In this document: positions 56,901-64,000 of the stretch, piece by piece
How positions within the stretch are numbered: position 1 is the stretch's first letter
Layout of the letters: each line of letters starts with the position of its first letter
Origin: Fremontodendron californicum
Lineage: Eukaryota > Streptophyta > Magnoliopsida > Malvales > Malvaceae
Length of the DNA stretch: 64,000 nt
NCBI GenBank assembly: GCA_030761205.1
Contig: JAULJL010000003.1
Coordinates: forward strand, 29,456,123-29,520,122
Direction of reading: 5' to 3'
The notes under the pieces: model-generated
What the model saw: the letters and a program-made list of their open reading frames with translations, nothing else
Database searches by the model: none
Told to the model about the DNA's origin: nothing
Position numbers and translations under genes: made by a program

Positions 56901-57533
56901 ACATTTTGGAGGGCTAAATGACAAGAGACAAGCTTTACAAATTTCAAAGGTAGGTATAATAGGTGGGTGCATTTTCTAACAATTTTCGTCATACATGACG
57001 ATTTTGATCAGCCAACTTGATGGTCGATTTTGTCAATTTTGCATGCCTTATCTGATCACATGGTCTTCTAGAAAAATGTTACCCTATCAGTTACTGATCC
57101 ATAGCCGTTGGAATCAGCTCATTTGCTGATGTGGATAAGAAGATATGGGCAAAATACGAAAACAGGTCAGCACAGACGTCATTGCACATCAGCCAACTTC
57201 ATGGTCGATTTCGCTAGGGAAAACGACTCCGTTTCAAGAAGTGTAAAACATGAAAAAGATAAATATGCCTCTTAGCTTTGCACGGCTACAAATTGCAGCC
57301 TTATTGCTTCAGTGAAACTCGAGATATAGCTGATATGGAAAAAGGTGTCGGAACTGGAACTGAACTGGATTTACCCTTAATTCTAGTAATCTGAAATCAC
57401 TCAAAGAAACTTGTGAAAAACACCAAAATACATAAAGATCATAAACACAATTAGACTAAACAATAATAACTCGTATTTGACACAAAACAATAATAAAACA
57501 TAACTAAAAACTATATAATTATACGAGTTATCA

Positions 57534-57546
57534 CACCCCCACACTT
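57534..57546 (-). other. Polypurine tract of the Athila-type element
   Basis: The minus strand reads TAAGTGTGGGGGTG directly before the LTR start TGATAACTCG. Confidence 0.8.
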
Positions 57547-59032
57547 AGATTGTTGCTAGTCCCTAGCAACGACTCAATAAAAATAAAATAAGAAAATCTA
57601 ATATAATCCACTTTCGTAGGAAATCACGGTGGCACTTAGCATGTGACACAAGCCTTTAAACCCCTAGGTGTCCCTAGTGGACGAGTTTAGTCTCGTGAGG
57701 GTTTACTAGAACGATACCCACAAACATTGAAAAACTAAAATATAAATAAACTACATATACTAAAAATATTTACTCCTAATCCTTTCAATACGAATTAGAG
57801 ACAATCTTTGAACAAGTCTTATAAACTAATCAATAGCTTAAAGAATTTCACAAAAAATCATGCTTGAATGTAAATTGTTTGAGTTAAGCCAATATTAACA
57901 TAACATATCTCAATCAAAATAGTGCATGTTCAAATTTAATCTCAACTTCTCACATGGGATACCCTCATGATTTTCACTCTTTAAAGTAGTGGTAAAGTGT
58001 TTACACTCAATCAATCTCATGAAAATAGTTCTACCATATGCTTGCTTGTCCACCTATTCTCCACTAAAAGATCATGCAACTTCATAAATCAAGAGGTCTT
58101 TAATCAAGGTTGTAATGGGGCCAAGGGGTTTGTAATGTGGTTGAAGAACAAAAGGATAAAGATATCACAAAAGTTCCAAAGAGTTCATAAAGTTTAGAGA
58201 CATAAAAAGATCATACAAAGAAACTTCTCAAAACTCTTTACAAGTACATAGTCACCTAGGCCGGATATTCATGTTGGGCCTTTTCTTCATTCTAAACAAC
58301 TTTGTAACATCTTTTTCTTTTTCCACAAATTCAAGAGATGATTCATATTTTTTTTTTTACATAGGAATATATTTGCCAGTATTCCATTTCTTTTTCTCTT
58401 GACTTTTCTTTTCTTTTCCCCCCACACTTATTTCTTGTTTCTAACCCAAATTTTTAACTAAAAATATCCCTTGTTTTTTTGCAATATGTCTCAAAATATA
58501 TAATCCATCTTTAGAACAAGGGTAAGGATATAAGTATATTTAGGCTAGGTGTAAGTTGTGGTTACCAATAAAACAGCATATTTAATGTAGGCTCAAATTG
58601 GCTCACTAGTGGGGATGTTCTCTTAGAACATTAATAATGGATGGCTGTTTGGCTCTGGTTATAATCCTAATGCCTCTATCATATTCATGTTGTCACATGT
58701 ATCAATATAGTCTCAAACGGTTTAAAGCAAGTTCTAGAGAATCATGTAATCATAAGAGCACTCAAGAAAGAAATTAGATTGATTTGTATAATGCATCAAT
58801 CATTATAGGCTCAAAAACTCACAAGGATGATTATACAAGTCAGATTAAGTCTAAACATGCTTCTTTCTCAATCAACATATCATATTAACATTGGCTCATT
58901 AAAAAAAATGATATCAAGCTCAATTCTCATGAAAATCTTCTCACTAATAACTCTGTTTTAGACTTATGCAATTCATATCTCATCATTGTATTAAAAAGGA
59001 ACTAAAACACACTAAAAATAATAATAAAGACT
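57547..59032 (-). other. 3' non-coding region of the Athila-type element
   Basis: 1.5 kb without a credible ORF. It contains CCCCACACTT-type motifs (57535, 58421) that recur next to the cargo. T-runs near 58350. No env-like ORF is seen. Confidence 0.65.
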
Positions 59033-59262
59033 CATAAAAAAAAATAGTAGACAAAAATAAAAGAAATCCTAAATCATTCCCCCTACACTTAATTCTTACA
59101 TTGTCCTCAATGTAAGTCTATTAACCCAAATGAAAGAATCATGTGTAAGAGAAAAGAACTAATAACATAAGAATAGGAAAAGCTAAGACTCAAAACAAAA
59201 CAAACTCATGCAACCTGAATAATCTTAAAATACTAAACAAAAATTAACAAGTAAACATAAAA
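59033..59262. repeat. Left copy of direct repeat bounding the cargo
   Basis: It aligns with 61205-61405: AAAGACTCA..., AATCCTAAAT, TTCCCCC(T/C)(A)CACA/TTAATT, ACATTGTC, TGTAAGAGAAAAGAACTA, CAATTAACAA/AAATTAACAA, AACATAA. It is imperfect (perhaps 70-75% by eye), with one extra block of about 35 bp in this copy. Confidence 0.7.
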
Positions 59263-59462
59263 AGATTAAAATCAAACTGACAAGGTGTGTCTCAAGTCTC
59301 CCTTACTCAGACCTTGTTCAGAATGAATACTTTTAAATGGCTTAAAACACAAATTTCTTTCTTTTTTTTTTTTTTTGAAGGTAAAATTTAGGAGATATTA
59401 CCTGTAGAGGTTGCTAACCACTTATTATAACTGAGACACAACAAACAAAATGTTAGATAATG

Positions 59463-60110
59463 TCACAAAGACAAAGTGCAATCCACTCCTTGCTCGTCCA
59501 TATCTCTTTTTCTTTTTCCGAGCGTTTGCGAAACAACCGTAGCAGATAAATACTCATAAGCTTGGAGCTTTTTGAGTAAATCTTCAATGGTTGTAGCAGA
59601 AATTATGGTTCTCCTTGCCTCTGAAAACATGAATCCATTATCCACAGCATTATCTAAATATGAAAGCAAATTACTAAAATAACCATTAATATTAAGCAAA
59701 CCAATGGGTTTCTTATTTGTGACCAAAGATGACCAAGAAGCCACGCAAGCTATTTCTTCCAATGTACCCAGACCTCCTGGTAAAGCAATGAATGCATCGG
59801 CAGAATGGTACATGATTGTTATCCGTTCAGGGACACTCCAGACTTGTATTTCCTTAACCATGGTAGGTCCACAAAAACTTGTGAATAGTTTTGGCACGAT
59901 TCCTAGAACTGGACTTCCTCCGGCGTGTGCTGCTGTAGCGACTGCTCCCATTAAACCCGTACTACCGCCTCCATAAATCAAGTGGATCTTTTGTTGGGCA
60001 AGTATTACTCCAACTCTTATGGCTTCATCAGCGAATATGTTATTTTTCCCTGGATAAGCACCTCCAAAGACACAAATTTTTTTAATGCGCTGGGATGAAG
60101 TACTTTCCAT
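59463..60110 (-). CDS. LOG-family protein (cytokinin riboside 5'-monophosphate phosphoribohydrolase type) carried in the Athila element
   Basis: LOG enzymes release active cytokinin bases from cytokinin ribotides in the cytosol. The ORF has both hallmark motifs, GGGSTGLMG (residues 47-55) and PGGLGTLEE (111-119), within a full Rossmann-like domain from KKICVFGG (11-17) to about 185. Arg96 (PERIT) fits the family's conserved arginine, but the Lys that usually follows is Ile, and the early CGSS-like motif is GGAYPGK. The 215-aa length is that of plant LOGs. I chose the ATG at 60110 because a TATA-like box sits at 60154-60166, only a few bases before the in-frame ATG at 60149, which would give 228 aa. 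It is a single exon, whereas plant LOG genes have introns, so it likely came through RNA or from a non-plant source. The tail carries GKRKR. Enzyme activity is inferred. Confidence 0.85.
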   Translation of the reverse strand: MESTSSQRIKKICVFGGAYPGKNNIFADEAIRVGVILAQQKIHLIYGGGSTGLMGAVATAAHAGGSPVLGIVPKLFTSFCGPTMVKEIQVWSVPERITIMYHSADAFIALPGGLGTLEEIACVASWSSLVTNKKPIGLLNINGYFSNLLSYLDNAVDNGFMFSEARRTIISATTIEDLLKKLQAYEYLSATVVSQTLGKRKRDMDEQGVDCTLSL

Positions 60111-60153
60111 TTTTTTTTTCTTCGAGTGCCTGAAAGAGAATGAGTACATGGTG

Positions 60154-60166
60154 TAATATATAGAGG
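60154..60166 (-). promoter_or_regulatory. TATA-like box upstream of the LOG-like gene
   Basis: The minus strand reads CCTCTATATATTA. Transcription starting about 30 nt downstream would begin near 60133 and make the ATG at 60110 the first one. Separate expression of the cargo from its own promoter is inferred. Confidence 0.5.
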
Positions 60167-60405
60167 ACTGAGTAGTGAATCAGACAAGAGTAATAATGTC
60201 GCCGAAAGTGTATCTGACCTGTCAGAAGAAAATGTTAACCTAACAAAAGATTTTTGCGTGATTTCAGGAAGAAAATCAAAAAGAGAAGAAAGAATCAACC
60301 GTAAAAGAAAAATAAAAAAAAACGAGAATAATTACACAAATCGAACAACACGTAAATTAAACCAAAATAAAGTTATTGCAAATCAAACCAAAAGCTGAGA
60401 AGTCA

Positions 60406-60411
60406 TTTATT
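60406..60411 (-). terminator. Possible polyadenylation signal after the NABP-like gene
   Basis: AATAAA on the minus strand, about 65 nt after the stop of the upstream gene and about 240 nt before the LOG TATA box. Position suits a separate transcript end. Confidence 0.4.
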
Positions 60412-60474
60412 GTAGTTGTGATTGTGGCTCACATCTTCCTCTGGTTTTACATCCAGAAACGGCTTAAACGCCTT

Positions 60475-61011
60475 CTATGAGTCGAGGATATGCTTCCCAT
60501 CCAGTTTTCTTACAAGCTGGCAAACAGGGTCTTTTAACATCAGATTCCCAAGATGTTGCCATTCCCTTTGGAATTGCGGCCATAAATCAAGAATTTCTCT
60601 TTGTACGTCTCCACTAGGATGCGTCTCAAGAGAAAGTTGGATATTACCCAAATTCTCCTTACTCAGTCCATCCTTAATGAATTCAATTTTATCATCTCGA
60701 TTAGAGGACGGAATCCCAATAGAACGACATTTACCGTTACACGTCCATCGTGCACATTTGTGGCAATTTGAACTCATGCGCTTTGCTCGTCGCTTCTTTG
60801 CAAAAGTGCTTCTACCTGTACCTGGTAAATGCAAAACAGGAAGATATTCATCTTCACGTACCTTGGCTTCAATTATCCAACGTATGTCGTCAGGAATCCC
60901 TTTGTGCATAAGCATTCTTAATCTTTCAAGTCGAACTTGGTAAAGCTTCAGTAAAATATTTCGAGGAAAAGGAGGAAATCGTTTCTGCAATCTTGTGAGA
61001 ATATCATCCAT
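60475..61011 (-). CDS. Basic four-cysteine protein resembling Betaflexiviridae nucleic-acid-binding proteins
   Basis: 178 aa, intact. Residues 66-79 read GRSTFAKKRRAKRM, followed by C83-x2-C86-x4-C91-x3-C95 and then DKIEFIKDGL. A GRS-x-F/Y-A basic stretch directly before a Cys cluster is the signature of the small C-terminal ORF products of carlaviruses and vitiviruses (plant RNA viruses), which bind nucleic acid and can suppress RNA silencing. Here an N-terminal Leu/Arg-rich segment (1-60) and a C-terminal segment (120-178) without known match flank it. The spacing of the cysteines is not identical to every viral member. It could be an endogenised viral gene or a plant gene with convergent motif. 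It lies in element orientation between gag-like ORF and LOG-like gene, 325 bp upstream of the latter's stop-to-start gap. Confidence 0.6.
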   Translation of the reverse strand: MDDILTRLQKRFPPFPRNILLKLYQVRLERLRMLMHKGIPDDIRWIIEAKVREDEYLPVLHLPGTGRSTFAKKRRAKRMSSNCHKCARWTCNGKCRSIGIPSSNRDDKIEFIKDGLSKENLGNIQLSLETHPSGDVQREILDLWPQFQREWQHLGNLMLKDPVCQLVRKLDGKHILDS

Positions 61012-61055
61012 CTTGAAAAAAAAAATGAAAAAAAATGAAAGAGAAATTGGAAGAG

Positions 61056-61068
61056 AAATTTATATACA
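61056..61068 (-). promoter_or_regulatory. TATA-like box upstream of the NABP-like gene
   Basis: The minus strand reads TGTATATAAATTTC about 50 nt before the ATG at 61011, followed by a CT-rich leader. Spacing suits a short 5' UTR. Confidence 0.5.
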
Positions 61069-61204
61069 ATATCAGTTTTGTGGGTAGCTGATGGAACCGA
61101 TTTAAATAATCACGGAGTACCGTTATCCGCCATTTAACCGGGGTTAAAAAAAATTATATTTACATCTAGTTATTTTCAAAACAAGGATCAGAAAGAAAAC
61201 AACA

Positions 61205-61405
61205 TAAAAAGACTCAAAAACAAAACACTCTAAATAAAATCCTAAATTTTTCCCCCCACACATAATTTTTACATTGTCATTAATGTAATGCTATTATCCC
61301 CCAATGCAAGAATTATATGTAAGAGAAAAGAACTATTAAACAAAAGAAACTTATGCAGCCTAAATGAACTTAAAAGCAGTAAACACAATTAACAAAGAAA
61401 CATAA
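61205..61405. repeat. Right copy of direct repeat bounding the cargo
   Basis: It aligns with 59033-59262, same orientation. It begins about 190 bp upstream of the NABP-like gene and follows the gag-like stop by about 140 bp. It is typical Athila spacer sequence (CCCCCACACATAATT...ACATTGTC). Confidence 0.7.
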
Positions 61406-61541
61406 GAAATAAAATAAAAACAATAAAAATAATAAAAGAAAAAGGAAAAGAAAGAGAAAGCAAATCTGAATATGGAAGGTTGGTAATTTCATCTTTAATT
61501 GGGCTGCCTTCCCAATTAACACTTGAGTTAGTGTTTTGAAT

Positions 61542-62480
61542 CTAACCAACACCCTTTCTTGGCTTTTTAGGCTTGTCAGGCTCATACATGAAATTTCCCA
61601 AATTTATGCGTTTGAGAGGAAGCTTTCTTTGCACAACAGTGGATGCATTCTCCATTACAAGTATTATTCCATCATCCTTGGTGGTGCATATCTCATCGAG
61701 GAATGGTGCATCTTTTGGTACTTGTTGAATGACATCCACAAACAAACTGTTTAAGGTTTCCAGCGTGTCTTGTTCATGTTCATCCTCCTTGAACTTTGCG
61801 AATCTACTAGGAAAAGGTGGAGAAGAAACATTAGTAAAAAGTGGAACTTTAAACGTTACCTCAGGTGCCGAAATACTCTTATTTGTATTTGTGGCTTCAT
61901 TATCCTCAAGAATAGAATCCATCTCTAATTCTGTCTCATCCTCATCTTGTTCATCATTCCTCAAGGTCACAATAGTAGTATTCTCCTTTGGGTTAATCAT
62001 TGCTTGGGCAGAGAGTTCTTCAGATCTTTGTGCTACCCATACCACCATACTACTAGCCAATTGGCTCATTTGCTTTTCCAAACTCTTGATGCTTGCCCTT
62101 GTTTCCTGTTGAAATTGCAAAGTATTAGTAACAAGAGAATCGACAAGATCTTCTAAAGAAGTACCTGAGTTTTGAGTCATATGTGGTGGTTGAAGAAGAT
62201 CTGGTTCTTGAGACCATGATTGATTGAAGCTAGATGGATGAGTGTAATTGGCATAAGGATCTACTTCTTGGTAATTTTCTGAGTAGCCATAATTAGTATG
62301 ATCCCACCATCCCTCATGGTAAGTGTTTGAGTAATGATCATACTGTTGGTCTTGGAACACTTGATGGCCTTGACATCCTCCCATGGCCAATTGTTGAACT
62401 GGGTAGGTGAGATTGGCATGTTGATTTTCCATGTTCATGTATGCCACCAACTCTTCAAGTGTTAGATTGCTCAATTCCAT
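61542..62480 (-). CDS. Gag-like protein (C-terminal part of Athila Gag), intact
   Basis: 312 aa. Residues 45-100 are Tyr/Trp/Asn-rich (HYSNTYHEGWWDHTNYGY), as in the segment after the Athila capsid. 108-145 is a coiled coil (LEDLVDSLV...QFQQETRASIKSLEKQMSQL). 180-200 is acidic. 221-290 follows the Athila pattern PPFPSRFAKFKEDE...VPKDAPFLDEICT...ENASTVVQRKLP, the region leading into protease in full elements. The capsid core and a protease active site are missing. The ATG at 62478-62480 follows a long T/A-run 150 nt from the primer site. It probably cannot form particles alone, and would need help from a complete Athila. Confidence 0.8.
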   Translation of the reverse strand: MELSNLTLEELVAYMNMENQHANLTYPVQQLAMGGCQGHQVFQDQQYDHYSNTYHEGWWDHTNYGYSENYQEVDPYANYTHPSSFNQSWSQEPDLLQPPHMTQNSGTSLEDLVDSLVTNTLQFQQETRASIKSLEKQMSQLASSMVVWVAQRSEELSAQAMINPKENTTIVTLRNDEQDEDETELEMDSILEDNEATNTNKSISAPEVTFKVPLFTNVSSPPFPSRFAKFKEDEHEQDTLETLNSLFVDVIQQVPKDAPFLDEICTTKDDGIILVMENASTVVQRKLPLKRINLGNFMYEPDKPKKPRKGVG

Positions 62481-62602
62481 CGTTTTTTTTTTTTTTTTTT
62501 TTTTTCAAAATTTGATAAGAAAAACTTGTATGTACAAGAAAATAGAACTAATTAGAACTGAAAATAAGAATAAACCAAGTAACAAATAAACTAAAGAAAA
62601 CA
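62481..62602 (-). other. Short leader with a 23-base homopolymer
   Basis: An A-run on the minus strand (T on plus, about 62485-62505) lies just before the gag-like ATG. No other feature. Confidence 0.7.
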
Positions 62603-62621
62603 ATCCCCGGCAACGGCGCCA
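62603..62621 (-). other. Primer-binding site of the Athila-type element (tRNA-Asp)
   Basis: The plus-strand ATCCCCGGCAACGGCGCCA equals the 3' end of plant tRNA-Asp(GTC). It is 6 bp from the LTR start at 62628. This site is usual for Athila. Confidence 0.93.
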
Positions 62622-62627
62622 AAAATT

Positions 62628-64000
62628 TGATGCACCCAAAAGAGTGTATCTTATTTAACCTTGCACTAAAAAGATAAATTGTAAGTATAGTAGTTAGCAA
62701 GGGTCGAGTCCTCAGGGATTGGGTTTTAGTTTATAAGTTAATAGTTTAAAACTTAAATTCAAGAACAATAAAAGAAAAGGGGTTTTTGAAGCCAGATTTA
62801 AACTAAAGTAAATAATAAGAAGAAGATGCAAGGCGGTATAACCAGCCAATAAAAATATATATACTAAATTAGGCGGTATAACCAGCCAATAAAAATATAT
62901 ATACTAAATTAGGCGGTATAACCAGCCAATAAAAGTAAAACAAAGTTAATATACAAATTAGGCGGTATAACCAGCCAATAAAAATAAATATACTTTTAAA
63001 AATAAGCAAACTAGAAAGGTAAGAAAACAAGTAAGTAAGAAGAATCAAATATGAAAAATATGGTTAAGGTTTCATTCTCCACCACTAGACATCATTAAGA
63101 ATCAATTTCAGATCTATCAATATCAACCAACTATCAAAGTTAACAACCGTAGATAACAACAAGCTCTGTTATCCCAATCTTTCCTTAGTTTGTCGTTAAA
63201 TAGAACAAGCTCTCTATTTAATCTCTAACCATCAAACAACCTAGAATAAGCTCTCTAGATTCAATTTAATGGCAGCTTTATGATGAGAAAGATAGGTTGA
63301 TCTAAGCAACAAACACATAAGCTCGGATTGTTCAACTTAGGTTATGTTCCACTTTGCAATTATTGAAAACTTGACCATAATCATTAATCACAAATTGCCA
63401 CTTATGAATAGGAAATCAAGACAATTACACGGATCAAGACTCCTAAACTAGCAATAGATAATTATCAAGATCTATCTAGTTGTACACCTAAATAAATCAT
63501 GACAACACCATGAACAATTCTTGTAGAAGAACATAAGCAACTTTGATAGAAAATTAATGATAGATAGAATCTGAAAATCAATTATAAAACATGTCTAGGG
63601 CTTTGAAATCACCCTTAACCAAATAGAAGTTTAGCCTAGCATAGGCATTGTAAACATAAACATAAAATTAAAGAAAATCTAAGAAGAAAATAAAAGAAAG
63701 AAAGAAGAAGAGGAAGAATATTAATTATCCAACCTCTTGCTCTCTCTAAAGAAAAAGAAAACTAGAGAAAAGAAAGAAAACTAGAGAAAAGAAAGAAGAA
63801 GAAAACTTAGAGAATTTTATTAAAATGGCTAATATCCTACCTATGTACAATATGATCCCTTACAATCATCCAAGGCCCTCTATTTATACACATTTTGGAG
63901 GGCTAAATGACAAGAGACAAGCTTTACAAATTTCAAAGGTAGGTATAATAGGTGGGTGCATTTTCTAACAATTTTCGTCATACATGACGATTTTGATCAG
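62628..64000 (-). repeat. 5' LTR of the Athila-type element (cut by window end)
   Basis: It is identical to 55640-57011 apart from one inserted C near 62666. About 520 bp remain outside. The TATA-like box that would drive the element, TGTATAAATAGAGG on the minus strand, is at about 63877-63890. Confidence 0.95.
63877..63890 (-). promoter_or_regulatory. TATA box of the Athila 5' LTR
   Basis: TGTATAAATAGAGG on the minus strand matches the plant consensus TATAAATA. In this LTR copy it would start the genomic RNA, reading through gag-like ORF and cargo. Confidence 0.62.

Larger units (their letters stand above)
55640..57533 (-). repeat. 3' LTR of the Athila-type element (1894 bp)
   Basis: On the plus strand it starts TGATGCACCC and ends CGAGTTATCA. 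It includes four GGCGGTATAACCAGCCAATA repeats (55842-56008), a purine-rich tract (56690-56820) and a TATA-like box plus AATAAA for element-sense transcription. Confidence 0.95.
55640..64000 (-). mobile_element. Athila-type Ty3-gypsy retrotransposon carrying two cargo genes (right end outside window)
   Basis: Minus strand. 3' LTR 55640-57533, interior 57534-62627, 5' LTR from 62628. The tRNA-Asp primer site and the gag C-terminal features are those of Athila. No protease, reverse transcriptase or integrase is present in the 5.1 kb interior. In order from the 5' LTR: gag-like ORF, nucleic-acid-binding-like ORF, LOG-like ORF, long 3' region. Over the 1.37 kb of both LTRs in view I find a single one-base indel, so insertion is very recent. 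Five bases CTACG (55635-55639) are the candidate target duplication in mudrA. Confidence 0.9.

Noticed and set aside
60422..60943. 173-codon plus-strand frame opposite the NABP-like gene
   Set aside because: Shadow of the minus-strand ORF; the minus strand has the recognisable basic/C4 motif and element orientation.
61542..62480. Host gene rather than gag-like ORF
   Set aside because: Position next to the Asp primer site and the PPFPSRFAK...VQRKLP pattern mark it as Athila Gag.

Overview
The window is plant nuclear DNA, almost certainly heterochromatic and probably from a eudicot. It is AT-rich and built nearly entirely from nested transposons: four Tat/Ogre-type Ty3-gypsy elements plus a fragment of a fifth, a Ty1-copia remnant, a Mutator-like (MULE) DNA transposon and an Athila-type Ty3-gypsy element. 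I see no ordinary host gene, rRNA, tRNA or CRISPR array. The species cannot be named from what I see.

Layout, left to right. (1) 1-14628: Tat/Ogre element A, minus strand, with LTRs of about 5.3 kb, decayed gag and ORF1, and no pol. (2) 14629-18833: an AT-rich repeat of about 177 bp, then a truncated copia element (gag start, Met-tRNA primer site, 1.67 kb LTR). (3) 18834-25917: Tat element C, minus strand, decayed gag and no pol, 2.18 kb LTR, inserted in the integrase of element D. (4) 25918-34867: Tat element D, plus strand: integrase C-terminus, a satellite-like 3' array and a 5.4 kb LTR. (5) 34868-37397: LTR fragment E of the D type, inverted against D, forming a large palindrome. (6) 37398-53222: Ogre element B, minus strand, young, with intact gag and ORF1 but no pol; its 5' LTR is cut by (7) a MULE (53223-55639) with an inverted-repeat end and a mudrA N-terminus; that gene is cut by (8) an Athila-type element (55640 to beyond 64000).

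Relative order of insertion from the cuts: D and E are oldest. C went into D, copia into C, and A into the copia/AT-repeat segment. B went into E, the MULE into B, and Athila into the MULE. LTR divergence read by eye is about 5-6% for A, about 1% for B, and one indel over about 1.37 kb for Athila, so Athila is the newest arrival.

The most striking content is inside the Athila element. Between its gag-like ORF and its 3' end it carries two intact, intronless ORFs in element orientation: a 215-aa LOG-family protein (cytokinin riboside monophosphate phosphoribohydrolase type) and a 178-aa basic, four-cysteine protein resembling the nucleic-acid-binding/silencing-suppressor proteins of Betaflexiviridae. 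Each has a TATA-like box just upstream, and the pair is bounded by an imperfect direct repeat of element sequence. This looks like a cargo cassette in a pol-less, recently mobile retrotransposon. The second theme is a lineage of gag-only Tat elements (A, B, C) with a second gag-like ORF1, all lacking pol between the same landmarks, and carrying a different tandem array in each 3' region.
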